Positions 46,978 through 54,703 of a stretch of DNA of 64,000 nucleotides are shown in pieces (position 1 is the stretch's first letter; every line of letters starts with the position of its first letter). This stretch comes from Hanstruepera neustonica (lineage in GTDB: Bacteria > Bacteroidota > Bacteroidia > Flavobacteriales > Flavobacteriaceae): the NCBI RefSeq assembly GCF_002895005.1, contig NZ_POWF01000001.1, positions 784,344 through 848,343 on the forward strand. Reading direction: 5' to 3'. The position numbers and the translations under genes were made by a program. The notes below the pieces were generated by a model. It had not been told where the DNA came from and did not search any database. It saw only the letters and a list, made by a program, of their open reading frames with translations.

Positions 46978-47016
46978 CCCGAGAAACTTCTTAAGTAATT
47001 TTCGGGTTTTCTTTTT
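46978..47016 (+). terminator. Terminator of the division cluster
   Basis: CCCGAGAA (46978-46985) pairs with TTTTCGGG (46999-47006, one G-T), followed by a T-rich tail, 38 bp after the ftsZ stop. Confidence 0.7.
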
Positions 47017-47041
47017 ATCTTCGCAACAAATTTAAAGTAGT

Positions 47042-47494
47042 ATGAGTTTACAGGATGATGTTATGACTGCCATGAAAGAGGCAATGAAAACTAAAAATCA
47101 AACAGCTTTAACAGCATTACGAGCAATTAAATCTGCAATTTTGTTAGCAAAAACAGAAACGGGAGCACAAACAGATTTAACCGAAGAACAAGAGCTTAAA
47201 ATATTACAAAAGCAGGTTAAACAGCGTAAGGATAGTGCTGCCATTTTTATTGAACAAGGTAGAGAAGATTTAGCTGCACCGGAATTGGCTGAAGCTGAAG
47301 TAATAAGTCAGTTTTTACCGGAAGCATTGTCTGAAGAGGAGATAGAAGGTGTTGTGGTAGCTACAATTGATAGTATAGGTGCTGAAGGGATGAAAGATAT
47401 GGGTAGAGTGATGGGTATTGTCAGCAAAGAGCTGGCAGGTCAAGCCGATGGAAAAACCATTTCAAATATTGTTAAAGCCAAACTTTCACAATAA
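47042..47494 (+). CDS. GatB/YqeY domain protein
   Basis: A 150-residue helical protein of the YqeY family. The first half has ALTALRAIKSAILLAKTE, the middle QVKQRKDSAAIFIEQGREDLA, and the end DMGRVMGIVSKELAGQADGKTIS. The domain is shared with the tail of GatB, part of the tRNA-dependent amidotransferase, and suggests tRNA binding, but the free-standing protein has no settled role. It follows ftsZ after its terminator, as I recall it doing in related genomes, and lies just upstream of the broken tRNA-Arg copy. Confidence 0.92.
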   Translation: MSLQDDVMTAMKEAMKTKNQTALTALRAIKSAILLAKTETGAQTDLTEEQELKILQKQVKQRKDSAAIFIEQGREDLAAPELAEAEVISQFLPEALSEEEIEGVVVATIDSIGAEGMKDMGRVMGIVSKELAGQADGKTISNIVKAKLSQ

Positions 47495-47501
47495 TAAAAT
47501 A

Positions 47502-47559
47502 GGCTGCGTAGTTCAACTGGATACCTGCCTGCCGGCAGGCAGGGAATATCAGATTTCGG
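47502..47559 (+). pseudogene. Broken 5' half of tRNA-Arg(UCG) with palindrome insertion
   Basis: The bases 47502-47523 and 47544-47559 together match the first 38 nt of the intact tRNA-Arg at 47816 with one difference (C for T in the D loop). The match starts at the mature 5' end (plus one flanking A) and stops at anticodon-loop position 37, after TTTCGG. There is no 3' half, so no tRNA can form. A 20-bp palindrome splits the remnant between D loop and D stem. Confidence 0.93.
47524..47543. repeat. Perfect 20-bp palindrome inserted in the tRNA remnant
   Basis: Half-site CCTGCCTGCC followed directly by its reverse complement, GC-rich (16 of 20) in an AT-rich genome. The intact tRNA copy lacks it, so it is an insertion. 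Elements of this sequence, whose translation gives peptides like PACRQAG or CLPAGR, recur in Bacteroidota genomes as far as I recall. No other copy was noticed in this window. Confidence 0.85.
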
Positions 47560-47853
47560 TTTATGGACAAGTATTTTAAATACGTATTGAGTAGTGAAGT
47601 TGATGGTAGATTGTACAAAGGGCATACAGATAATTTGGATAACCGAATAATAGAACATAATGTAGGAAAAACTAAATCCACTAAAGGTTACTTGCCATGG
47701 GAGCTGGTTTATTTCGAAACGTTTGAAACTAGAGAAGAATCTATAGAAAGAGAGAAATATTTTAAAACAGGTGTTGGTCGGCAATTCCTAAAACAAAAAT
47801 TAAAAATAAAGTGAAGGCTGCGTAGTTCAATTGGATAGAATATCAGATTTCGG
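47560..47853 (+). mobile_element. Candidate minimal GIY-YIG element inserted in tRNA-Arg
   Basis: A 294-bp unit made of a 256-bp segment almost filled by the GIY-YIG gene (47560-47815) plus a fresh copy of the tRNA 5' half (47816-47853). Insertion at anticodon-loop position 37 would have left the old 5' half stranded at 47502-47559 and rebuilt a complete tRNA downstream. The arrangement is seen directly; mobility is inferred. It has no transposase, no terminal inverted repeats and no visible intron structure. Confidence 0.6.
47563..47814 (+). CDS. Small GIY-YIG nuclease
   Basis: An 83-residue single-domain GIY-YIG protein. The GIY position reads YVL (residues 7-9) and the YIG position YKG (18-20). 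Arg28 in DNLDNRIIEHN is in the place of the catalytic arginine, and Glu64 in ESIEREKYFK is in the place of the metal-binding glutamate. KSTKGYLPWELVYFE near 38-52 is typical of the UPF0213/YhbQ-like group. It has no DNA-binding tail, unlike classical homing endonucleases. The start codon lies 4 nt after the broken tRNA half and the stop is 1 nt before the intact tRNA-Arg, so transcripts may span all three. It probably cuts or nicks DNA at tRNA genes; this is inference. Confidence 0.9.
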   Translation: MDKYFKYVLSSEVDGRLYKGHTDNLDNRIIEHNVGKTKSTKGYLPWELVYFETFETREESIEREKYFKTGVGRQFLKQKLKIK

Positions 47854-47889
47854 CTCTGAGGGTTGGGGGTTCGAATCCCTCCGCGGTCA
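47816..47889 (+). tRNA. tRNA-Arg (anticodon TCG)
   Basis: A 74-nt cloverleaf. The acceptor is GGCTGCG with CGCGGTC (two G-T pairs), the D arm GTTC/GAAT, the anticodon arm TCAGA-TTTCGGC-TCTGA giving TCG, and the T arm GGGGG-TTCGAAT-CCCTC (one G-T). CCA is not encoded. It follows the GIY-YIG stop codon by 1 nt, so it has no separate upstream promoter space other than the 3' end of that gene. A terminator lies 18 bp downstream. Confidence 0.94.
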
Positions 47890-47906
47890 CTAATAATTGT
47901 CAAAAT

Positions 47907-47939
47907 AAAAAATGCCAAGTTTACTTGAGCATTTTTTTT
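47907..47939 (+). terminator. Terminator after tRNA-Arg
   Basis: AAAAATGCCAAG (47908-47919) pairs with CTTGAGCATTTTT (from 47924) with one bulged A, followed by T's. The stretch from here to the next start at 48111 holds AT-rich sequence with only a near-consensus TATATTTC about 65 bp before that gene. Confidence 0.75.
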
Positions 47940-48110
47940 GTTTAGACAATATCCAAAAAGGGATGTCTTTTGGAAAATATATATTCAAAACACACTATTT
48001 TGATTTCATTTAAACTGTGTGGTAAACATTTCGGATAAATTCGTATATTTCATTCCCTCTTTTTTATTATTCCCTCATAATTTTAATAGCCACAGCAACG
48101 TTACTAGTTT

Positions 48111-48968
48111 ATGTTATACCAAAACCTGTTGTTAATTCAAGATAACGCAATGATCAGTAAGGTCATTCTCGGGTCTTTATTTGCCATACTTTTTTACATG
48201 ATGTTCCATTATGCATTTAAAATGTATGAAATGACCTATGTCATGAAGAAAAAAAAACCATTGTATAGGCATGGTTTGGGAATAATGAGAACCTTATCCA
48301 AAGACCAAAAGTCATTACTGAAAAATGAGTTTTCATTTTTCAACAAATTACATGATAAGGAACAGCGCTATTTTGAGCATCGAGTAGCCTCTTTTATTAA
48401 GGATAAAACATTTATAGGTAGAGAGGGTTTGGCTGTTACAGACCAAATGAAAGTGCTTATTTCAGCTACAGCAGTTATGCTTACTTTTGGGTTTAGGGAT
48501 TTTTATATTGGGTTGGTTGGTAAAATATTTATTTATCCTGATGAATTTTTTTCCAATGTCAATGGTGCATATCATAAAGGAGAATTAAATCCCAAATTAG
48601 GAGCATTGGTGTTTTCTTGGAAGCATTTTTTAGAAGGTTATGATATTGAAAATGATAATTTAAATTTGGGAATTCATGAGTTTGCTCATGCCATTCATAT
48701 CAACAGTATGAAGGAACGTGATGTGAGCTCTACTATTTTTTCTGATTCGTTTAGGGAGCTAACTGATTTATTATCTAATGAAAAATCTTTAAGAGAACGA
48801 TTAATAGCATCACAGTATTTTCGTGAATATGCGTTTACGAACCAATATGAGTTTATAGCAGTAATTATTGAGACTTTTATTGAAACGCCTGTTGAATTCA
48901 GAAACCAATTCCCACATATTTATCATAAAACCAAGCAGATGCTTAATTTTAATTTTGCTGGATATTAA
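48111..48968 (+). CDS. MtfA-like zinc peptidase (M90)
   Basis: A 285-residue protein with one N-terminal membrane helix (about residues 15-38) and a soluble peptidase domain. HEFAHAIH near residue 189 is the zinc HExxH site, and the later EFIAVIIETFIETP supplies the probable third ligand. This fits the MtfA/M90 family, cytoplasmic or membrane-bound aminopeptidases first linked to glucose-transporter control in E. coli. The substrate here is unknown. It stands alone between tRNA-Arg and the CBS gene. Confidence 0.86.
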   Translation: MLYQNLLLIQDNAMISKVILGSLFAILFYMMFHYAFKMYEMTYVMKKKKPLYRHGLGIMRTLSKDQKSLLKNEFSFFNKLHDKEQRYFEHRVASFIKDKTFIGREGLAVTDQMKVLISATAVMLTFGFRDFYIGLVGKIFIYPDEFFSNVNGAYHKGELNPKLGALVFSWKHFLEGYDIENDNLNLGIHEFAHAIHINSMKERDVSSTIFSDSFRELTDLLSNEKSLRERLIASQYFREYAFTNQYEFIAVIIETFIETPVEFRNQFPHIYHKTKQMLNFNFAGY

Positions 48969-49045
48969 ATGGTGTACATGACTTTTATCATACTTTTTGG
49001 TAGTTAAGATTCATAATTTTAAAGGTGAATTTAAAACTTCAAGTC

Positions 49046-49465
49046 ATGAAAAAAAGAACACCAATTTCAGAAATAATGACTAAAAAAGTCATTACCCTAA
49101 ATACTACAGATGATTTAGAAACCGCCGAGCGTTTGTTTAAAAAATACCATATCAGACATATACCTGTGGTTAGTGGTAACCACATTAAAGGCATGTTAAG
49201 CTATACTGATTTGTTGCGCATAAGTTTTGCTGATGCTATTGATGAAGATGAAGATACAGTGGACACTATAGTTTACAATATGTTTACGATTGAACAGGTT
49301 ATGGCCAAAAATTTAATTAGTGTTTCTTCAAGTGCAACAATAAAAGAAGTCGCAGAAATATTATCTAAAAGAGAATTTCATGCGTTGCCAGTAGAAGATA
49401 ATGGTGAGTTAGTTGGTATTGTAACGACTACAGATTTAATAAACTATCTTTTAGAACAATATTAA
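49046..49465 (+). CDS. CBS-pair protein
   Basis: I chose the ATG at 49046 (MKKRTPISEIMTKKVITL) over a GTG seven codons earlier. About 139 residues form two CBS domains: MTKKVITLNTTDDLETAERLF with HIRHIPVVSGN (about residues 9-60), and VMAKNLISVSSSATIKEVAEIL with FHALPVEDNGELVGIVTTTDL (about 80-135). CBS pairs bind adenine nucleotides and sense energy state. With no fused domain, the target is unknown. A terminator follows and it converges on rpe. Confidence 0.9.
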   Translation: MKKRTPISEIMTKKVITLNTTDDLETAERLFKKYHIRHIPVVSGNHIKGMLSYTDLLRISFADAIDEDEDTVDTIVYNMFTIEQVMAKNLISVSSSATIKEVAEILSKREFHALPVEDNGELVGIVTTTDLINYLLEQY

Positions 49466-49472
49466 ATAAAAG

Positions 49473-49495
49473 AGCTCCAACATGGAGCTTTTTTT
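49473..49495. terminator. Terminator between the CBS gene and rpe
   Basis: AGCTCCA (49473-49479) pairs with TGGAGCT (49483-49489) with T's on one side and an A-rich side opposite. It can serve both convergent genes; its T run overlaps the rpe stop codon. Confidence 0.8.
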
Positions 49496-50156
49496 ATGAG
49501 TTAGCAAGTGTTTTTAATTGCTTAATTGTTTCTGTTGGATCAGGGTTTTTGAAAACATGACTTCCAGCGACGAATACATCTGCGCCAGCATCAACTAATT
49601 GTTTAATATTTTTATCAGTAACACCGCCATCAACTTCAATTCGAGTATCTAGACCGCGCTCATCAATCATTTTACGAAGTTTAGTTATCCTATGATAAGT
49701 TATGTCCTCAAATTTTTGACCGCCAAAACCTGGATTTATAGACATTAATAACACCATATAGCATTTTGGTAAAATATCTTCCAATACCGAAACAGGTGTT
49801 GTTAAATTTAAAACTACACCAGCCTTACACCCTGCATCTTCAATTTGGGTTAAAGTTCTATGTAAATGAATCGTTGATTCATAATGCACGGTAATAATAT
49901 CGGCGCCTACTTTAGCAAACTCCTCAATATAGCGTTCAGGTTTTTCAATCATTAAATGCACATCCAAAGGTTTGGTTGCGTGTTTTTTAATGGCTTGAAT
50001 AACTGGCATACCATAAGAAATATTGGGTACAAAATGGCCATCCATGACATCAATATGGAACCAGTCGGCTTCACTGTTATTAACCATTTCCGTATCACGT
50101 TGTAGATTGCCAAAATCGGCAGCTAGCATGGAGGGTGCTATTAATTTAGAACTCAT
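49494..50156 (-). CDS. rpe: Ribulose-phosphate 3-epimerase
   Basis: A 220-residue TIM-barrel enzyme interconverting ribulose-5-phosphate and xylulose-5-phosphate in the pentose phosphate pathway. SMLAADFGNL near residue 9, HIDVMDGHFVPNIS near 34 (metal ligands and Asp), HLMIEKPERYI near 66, MSINPGFGGQKF near 138 and EVDGGVTDKNI near 173 are the family motifs. Length is standard. It lies downstream of rpoD but is separated from it by two terminators, so it has its own transcript. Confidence 0.97.
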   Translation of the reverse strand: MSSKLIAPSMLAADFGNLQRDTEMVNNSEADWFHIDVMDGHFVPNISYGMPVIQAIKKHATKPLDVHLMIEKPERYIEEFAKVGADIITVHYESTIHLHRTLTQIEDAGCKAGVVLNLTTPVSVLEDILPKCYMVLLMSINPGFGGQKFEDITYHRITKLRKMIDERGLDTRIEVDGGVTDKNIKQLVDAGADVFVAGSHVFKNPDPTETIKQLKTLANS

Positions 50157-50191
50157 TTTTAGTGTGTTGTTTGTTTGCGCAAAAATAGTGC

Positions 50192-50226
50192 AAAAAAGTG
50201 AACCCTCGGTAATCAGCCGAGGGTTC
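50192..50226 (-). terminator. Distal terminator after rpoD
   Basis: On the minus strand GAACCCTCGG pairs perfectly with CCGAGGGTTC (50200-50209 and 50217-50226), followed by ACTTTTTT. Confidence 0.85.
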
Positions 50227-50235
50227 TTTCATCAA

Positions 50236-50268
50236 TCAAAAAACGAACAGTTATGTTTTGTAACTGTT
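50236..50268 (-). terminator. Proximal terminator after rpoD
   Basis: AACAGTTA and TAACTGTT (50246-50253 and 50261-50268) form a perfect 8-bp stem followed on the minus strand by a T run (50238-50243). It lies between the rpoD stop and the distal terminator. Confidence 0.75.
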
Positions 50269-50298
50269 TGTTACGGTTATTTAGTCGTAATTAGCTTA

Positions 50299-51162
50299 CT
50301 AACCTAAATATGTTTTCAATATTTTACTTCTAGACGTATGTTTTAATCTACGAATAGCTTTTTCTTTAATTTGTCTGACACGTTCGCGTGTTAAATCGAA
50401 GGTTTCACCAATTTCTTCCAAAGTCATTGGGTGTTGGTTTCCTAAACCAAAATATAAGCGAATAACATCAGCCTCACGAGGTGTTAATGTTTCTAGGGCA
50501 CGTTCAATTTCTGTACGTAAAGATTCGTGCAATAATTCCTTGTCTGGATTAGGTGATTCACCAGAATTCAATACATCGTATAAGTTAGAATCTTCACCTT
50601 CAACCAAAGGCGCATCCATACTCACATGACGACCAGAATTCTTCATGGATTCTTTAACATCATTAATGGTCATATCCAATTCCTTGGCGATTTCTTCAGC
50701 ACTTGGTGGACGCTCATGAGCCTGCTCTAAAAATGCAAAAGTCTTATTGATTTTGTTGATAGAACCAATTTTGTTCAATGGTAAACGTACAATTCGCGAT
50801 TGTTCTGCCAGTGCCTGTAGAATAGATTGACGAATCCACCATACAGCATACGAAATGAATTTGAAACCACGTGTTTCATCAAAACGTTGCGCGGCTTTAA
50901 TTAAGCCTAAATTACCTTCATTAATTAAGTCAGGTAAGGTTAAACCTTGGTTTTGGTATTGCTTTGCTACCGATACAACGAAACGTAAGTTAGCCTTTGT
51001 AAGCTTTTCTAGAGCTATTTGATCTCCAGCTTTGATACGCTGTGCTAATTCTACTTCTTCGTCTGCGGTAATTAAGTCAACTTTTCCAATTTCTTGAAGA
51101 TATTTGTCTAACGAAGCAGTTTCCCTGTTGGTAACCTGCTTGGTAATTTTAAGTTGTCTCAT
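50299..51162 (-). CDS. rpoD: Primary sigma factor RpoD (sigma-ABfr type)
   Basis: A 287-residue sigma-70 factor with regions 1.2 to 4.2 and no region 1.1, the short form typical of Bacteroidota. [14 protein letters not shown] near residue 15 is region 1.2. [23 protein letters not shown] and the following [15 protein letters not shown] near 75-115 form region 2. The C-terminal [23 protein letters not shown] near 247-270 is the region 4.2 helix-turn-helix. It recognises the TTTG/TAnnTTTG promoters noted in this window. Two tandem terminators follow. The 184-bp upstream gap shows no clear consensus promoter. Confidence 0.96.
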   Translation of the reverse strand: MRQLKITKQVTNRETASLDKYLQEIGKVDLITADEEVELAQRIKAGDQIALEKLTKANLRFVVSVAKQYQNQGLTLPDLINEGNLGLIKAAQRFDETRGFKFISYAVWWIRQSILQALAEQSRIVRLPLNKIGSINKINKTFAFLEQAHERPPSAEEIAKELDMTINDVKESMKNSGRHVSMDAPLVEGEDSNLYDVLNSGESPNPDKELLHESLRTEIERALETLTPREADVIRLYFGLGNQHPMTLEEIGETFDLTRERVRQIKEKAIRRLKHTSRSKILKTYLG

Positions 51163-51346
51163 GTAAAGAATTTAGTGTTTAAATTGTTTGGAACATAAGG
51201 GTTCCATATAGTTATACGTATAAACAGAAGATTTTGTTACAAAAAGATGAAAAAACTTTAAAGAATTTGCGATATTCAGCTGCCTTTGGTATTAATTTAT
51301 TGAAATGTAGTATCTTGTCATTAGATTTAACCTTAAAAAATTTATC

Positions 51347-51733
51347 ATGAAGAAACTACTTATTCTATTTTTTGCACTAGGTGTGATGCCTGTTATGGGG
51401 CAAAATATAACACCGTTAAATCAATCTGCTGGCAAATCGATGTTAGAAGTATTGGCAGATGATCAAGTACAGATTTTAACCTCTAGACTAAATTTAAACG
51501 AAAAGCAACAAGCACAAGTTTCTGCATTAGTTCTAAAAAGTCTGAAAAGTGCAAAATTTCAAAAGCTATTAGGGGTAAAAGGTGAAGGATCGCTTTCAAA
51601 TGCTGATAGTATCGGAACCCAATCTGAAAAAATTCAAAACACCTTGCTTTTGGACAAAGATTTTCAAAAAGACATGAGTTCTGTTTTAGACGACAAACAA
51701 ATGGAAACTATGAAAGACTATATGCCTAAATAG
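51347..51733 (+). CDS. Small secreted helical protein of unknown function
   Basis: A 128-residue protein with a signal peptide cut near PVMGQ (about residue 18). The mature part is predicted helical, with QILTSRLNLNEKQQAQVSALVLKSL (split near residue 55), a spacing loosely like Spy/CpxP-type LTxxQ proteins, though the match is weak. No cysteines remain in the mature protein. It is a single-gene unit with its own terminator between rpoD and pnp. Confidence 0.7.
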   Translation: MKKLLILFFALGVMPVMGQNITPLNQSAGKSMLEVLADDQVQILTSRLNLNEKQQAQVSALVLKSLKSAKFQKLLGVKGEGSLSNADSIGTQSEKIQNTLLLDKDFQKDMSSVLDDKQMETMKDYMPK

Positions 51734-51751
51734 TATTAACAAATAGAAAAT

Positions 51752-51784
51752 AAAAATCCCACCAAATTTGGTGGGATTTTTTTT
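51752..51784. terminator. Bidirectional terminator between the small secreted gene and pnp
   Basis: A perfect 30-bp palindrome (51752-51781) with core ATCCCACC and AAATTT at its centre, followed by T's. It serves the plus-strand gene and the convergent pnp. Confidence 0.9.
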
Positions 51785-51800
51785 ATCTGAAAAATCAGAA

Positions 51801-54044
51801 TTAATCGTCATTTCTGTTTTCTCTTGGCTTACGATCATCACGACGGTTGTCACGTCCTCGATTATCGCGCCCGCGATTGTTGTTGCCTCCACGGTTATTG
51901 TCACGTTTCGGTCTATCTTGCCATCCTTCTGGTTTTGGTAAAATAGCTTTGCGAGATACCTTTTCCTTTTTGGTTCTTGGGTCAATACCAAAGTATTTTA
52001 CATCAAATACATCTCCCATGTTAACCACGTCTGACACATTCTCTGTACGTTCCCAAGCTAATTCACTAACATGTAAAAGCACTTCATTTCCAGGTGCTTC
52101 CGTATATTCAACAACAGCACCAAAATCAAGCATTTTGATAACTTTCACCTCATAAATGCTACCAACTTCAGGTTTGAATTTCAAGGAATCAATTTTGGCT
52201 AATACCGCATCTATGCCTTCTTGATCAGTACCAAGAATCTCAACAATACCTTCTTCAGTAACTGGATCTTCATTGATAACAATGGTGGTTTTGGTTTCTT
52301 TTTGTAATTCTTGAATCACTTTTCCACCAGGTCCAATAAATGCTCCAATGAGTTCATTTGGTAAAATGGCTGTAACCATTTTAGGTGCATGTGGCTTAAC
52401 ATCTGCGTTAGGTACCGCAATAGTATCGGTTAATTTTTCAAGAATGTGTAAACGACCATCTCGTGCTTGTTTTAGGGCTTTAACCAAAATCTCATAAGAC
52501 AATCCTTTAACTTTGATATCCATTTGACAAGCCGTAATACCATCGGCAGTTCCTGTTACCTTAAAGTCCATATCACCTAAATGATCTTCATCACCTAATA
52601 TATCTGATAAAACAGCATATTTGTCACCTTCAGAAATTAATCCCATGGCAATACCTGAAACAGGTTTTTTCAATTGGACACCAGCATCCATTAATGCCAT
52701 AGTACCTGAACAAACGGTTGCCATAGACGATGAACCATTAGATTCCAATACTTCTGAAACGACACGCACAGTATACGGACAATCTTCTGGAACCATACCT
52801 TTTAAGGCACGTTGTGCCAAGTTTCCATGACCAACCTCACGACGCGATGTTCCTCTAATGGGTCTTGCCTCACCAGTTGAAAATGGTGGGAAATTATAAT
52901 GAAGATAAAAACGTTCTTCACCTTCAAAAGATGGCATATCAATTTGGTTGGCTTCTCTACTTGTTCCTAACGTTACAGTTGCCAATGCTTGCGTTTCACC
53001 ACGAGTAAAGATAGCTGAACCATGAGTAGAAGGTAAATAATCAACCTCACACCAAATTGGTCTGATATCGGTTGTTTTACGACCATCTAATCGTAGACCT
53101 TCATTCAACGTTAAATCACGGACAGCGGCTTTTTCAGCTTTTCCGTAGTATTTGGATACTAATCCACCGATATCTTCTAATTCTTCTTCAGAAAAAGAAG
53201 CCATGATTTCATCTTTTATTTCTGCAAAAGCCGCACCTCTTTCATGTTTAGATGATCCTGCTTTAGCAACAGCATATACTTTATCATATGCCATATCATG
53301 AATTTTCTTTGCCAAATCTTCATCTTCACGTTCTGGCTCATATTCACGTGTTTCTTTTTTTCCAACAGCTTCAGCAAGTCTTACTTGAGCAGCGCATTGT
53401 ACTTTAATGGCTTCATGGGCAGCTTTAATGGCTTCAGTCATTTCTTCTTCAGAAATTTCATCCATTTCACCTTCCACCATCATAACAGAATCGGCAGAAG
53501 CACCAATAACCATATCAATATCACTCTCTGCTAATTGTGCAAAGGAAGGATTAATGATAAACTCACCATTAATACGACCAACACGCACTTCTGAAATTGG
53601 ACATTCAAAAGGAAAATCGGATAATTGGATTGCGGCCGAAGCAGCCAAACCAGCCATAGCATCTGGCATCACATTTTCATCATGAGACATTAATTGAATC
53701 ATGACTTGTGTTTCACTGTGATAATCTTTTGGGAATAATGGACGTAAAACGCGATCTACAAGTCGCATAGTCAATACTTCACCATCACTTGGTCTTGCTT
53801 CTCTTTTGAAGAACCCACCAGGGTAACGTCCTGCAGCAGCAAATTTTTCTCTGTAATCTACCGTTAGTGGTAAAAAGTCTACATCACTTTGTTTGTAATT
53901 GGAAACGACTGTACATAAAAGCATACAGTTTCCAGATTGCACAACAACAGAACCATGTGCCTGCTTTGCTAATTTTCCGGTTTCAATAGAAATCTCTCTA
54001 CCGTCACCAAGGTCAATGACCTCTCTAAATACTTTTGGAATCAT
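51801..54044 (-). CDS. pnp: Polynucleotide phosphorylase
   Basis: A 747-residue 3'-5' exoribonuclease that degrades RNA with phosphate. Two RNase PH domains (about residues 10-225 and 300-540) are joined by a helical domain. A KH domain (about 550-610, with [15 protein letters not shown]) and an S1 domain (about 618-690) follow. The C-terminus adds an Arg/Gly/Asn/Asp-rich tail ([18 protein letters not shown]) of about 50 residues not found in E. coli PNPase, probably extra RNA-binding surface. It lies downstream of rpsO, the same order as in enterobacteria, but a terminator and structured leader separate them. Confidence 0.96.
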   Translation of the reverse strand: MIPKVFREVIDLGDGREISIETGKLAKQAHGSVVVQSGNCMLLCTVVSNYKQSDVDFLPLTVDYREKFAAAGRYPGGFFKREARPSDGEVLTMRLVDRVLRPLFPKDYHSETQVMIQLMSHDENVMPDAMAGLAASAAIQLSDFPFECPISEVRVGRINGEFIINPSFAQLAESDIDMVIGASADSVMMVEGEMDEISEEEMTEAIKAAHEAIKVQCAAQVRLAEAVGKKETREYEPEREDEDLAKKIHDMAYDKVYAVAKAGSSKHERGAAFAEIKDEIMASFSEEELEDIGGLVSKYYGKAEKAAVRDLTLNEGLRLDGRKTTDIRPIWCEVDYLPSTHGSAIFTRGETQALATVTLGTSREANQIDMPSFEGEERFYLHYNFPPFSTGEARPIRGTSRREVGHGNLAQRALKGMVPEDCPYTVRVVSEVLESNGSSSMATVCSGTMALMDAGVQLKKPVSGIAMGLISEGDKYAVLSDILGDEDHLGDMDFKVTGTADGITACQMDIKVKGLSYEILVKALKQARDGRLHILEKLTDTIAVPNADVKPHAPKMVTAILPNELIGAFIGPGGKVIQELQKETKTTIVINEDPVTEEGIVEILGTDQEGIDAVLAKIDSLKFKPEVGSIYEVKVIKMLDFGAVVEYTEAPGNEVLLHVSELAWERTENVSDVVNMGDVFDVKYFGIDPRTKKEKVSRKAILPKPEGWQDRPKRDNNRGGNNNRGRDNRGRDNRRDDRKPRENRNDD

Positions 54045-54060
54045 AAATTTTAATTCTAAT

Positions 54061-54135
54061 ATCTATACACTTAAGCATATAGATTTTGTTAAACAATGGT
54101 CGTTGTGTTGTTGTGTAGTTGTTGTTTGACCAATG
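54061..54135 (-). promoter_or_regulatory. Structured pnp 5' leader
   Basis: Two inverted repeats precede pnp. ATCTATA/TATAGAT lies at 54061-54067 and 54078-54084. A larger pair, CAATGGTC/GACCAATG with one mismatch, lies at 54094-54101 and 54128-54135 and encloses an A/C-rich loop on the transcribed strand. PNPase autoregulates through a leader stem in E. coli; a similar role here is a guess. No terminator tail is present. Confidence 0.35.
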
Positions 54136-54221
54136 AAAAACCCATTTGTTTCAAGATTACTACTTGAAAACTAGCTTCTTATTTACGATTGTTAGACTCT
54201 TTCGTATGAGTGTTATTTAAA

Positions 54222-54245
54222 CAAAAAAGAGGCGCGAAGCCTCTT
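54222..54245 (-). terminator. Terminator after rpsO
   Basis: On the minus strand AAGAGGC pairs with GCCTCTT (54239-54245 and 54227-54233) around a 5-nt loop, followed by a T run. It lies 9 bp after the rpsO stop codon. Confidence 0.8.
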
Positions 54246-54253
54246 ATTTGTGA

Positions 54254-54523
54254 TTATTTTCTTAATCCTAATTCTTTAACAATGGCACGATATCTCATGA
54301 TATCCTTTTTAGTTAAGTAATCTAGTAAAGCACGACGCTTACCTACTAACTTTACCAAAGAACGCTCGGTATTGAAATCTTTACGATTGTTTTTTAAGTG
54401 TTCTGTTAAGTGATTAATTCTGTGCGTAAATAACGCAATTTGACCTTCTGCAGAACCTGTATCGTTTTTACCGTTACCGTACTTTGAGAAAATCTCTTCT
54501 TTTACTTCTTTAGTTAAATACAT
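54254..54523 (-). CDS. rpsO: 30S ribosomal protein S15
   Basis: An 89-residue primary 16S rRNA-binding protein. The start is the ATG giving MYLTKEVKEEIF; the open frame extends 19 residues upstream, but that part is not S15-like. NDTGSAEGQIALFTHRINHLTEHL near residues 20-43 (shown split by helix) and LVGKRRALLDYL near 63 are conserved rRNA-contact parts. It has a consensus promoter and its own terminator ahead of pnp. Confidence 0.97.
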   Translation of the reverse strand: MYLTKEVKEEIFSKYGNGKNDTGSAEGQIALFTHRINHLTEHLKNNRKDFNTERSLVKLVGKRRALLDYLTKKDIMRYRAIVKELGLRK

Positions 54524-54577
54524 GCTAATATTTTTGTAAATGATTGTTATGTATATGAAAGGTTTTCTTTCAAGCGG

Positions 54578-54606
54578 CAAATATAGTAATTTTTAGCCAT
54601 TTGCAA
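54578..54606 (-). promoter_or_regulatory. Bacteroidota-type promoter of rpsO
   Basis: On the minus strand TTG (54604-54606) and TATATTTG (54578-54585) are 18 bp apart, close to the expected 19-21. The -7 box lies about 55 bp before the S15 start codon. Confidence 0.6.
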
Positions 54607-54703
54607 GTTTTCCTAAAGAATAATTATTTCCCCAAAAAAATAATTTTCATTAAACCTTTGCGTTATAATAACGTCTTAACATTATATTAACTATAAAAAA
54701 GTA

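Noticed and set aside
47502-47559. Partial tRNA considered as a functional split or intron-containing tRNA
   Set aside because: The complete tRNA downstream already contains both halves, and no intron boundaries or splicing structure are seen.
47472-47681. A minus-strand open frame across the tRNA remnant and palindrome, containing PACRQAG
   Set aside because: It is a by-product of the palindrome and of the antisense of the nuclease gene; no protein family fits.
47709-47918. A minus-strand open frame running through tRNA-Arg
   Set aside because: It reads through a structured tRNA gene in antisense and is a common false call at such sites.
53298-53685. Plus-strand open frames opposite pnp
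   Set aside because: Antisense shadows of a highly conserved gene with low-complexity translations.
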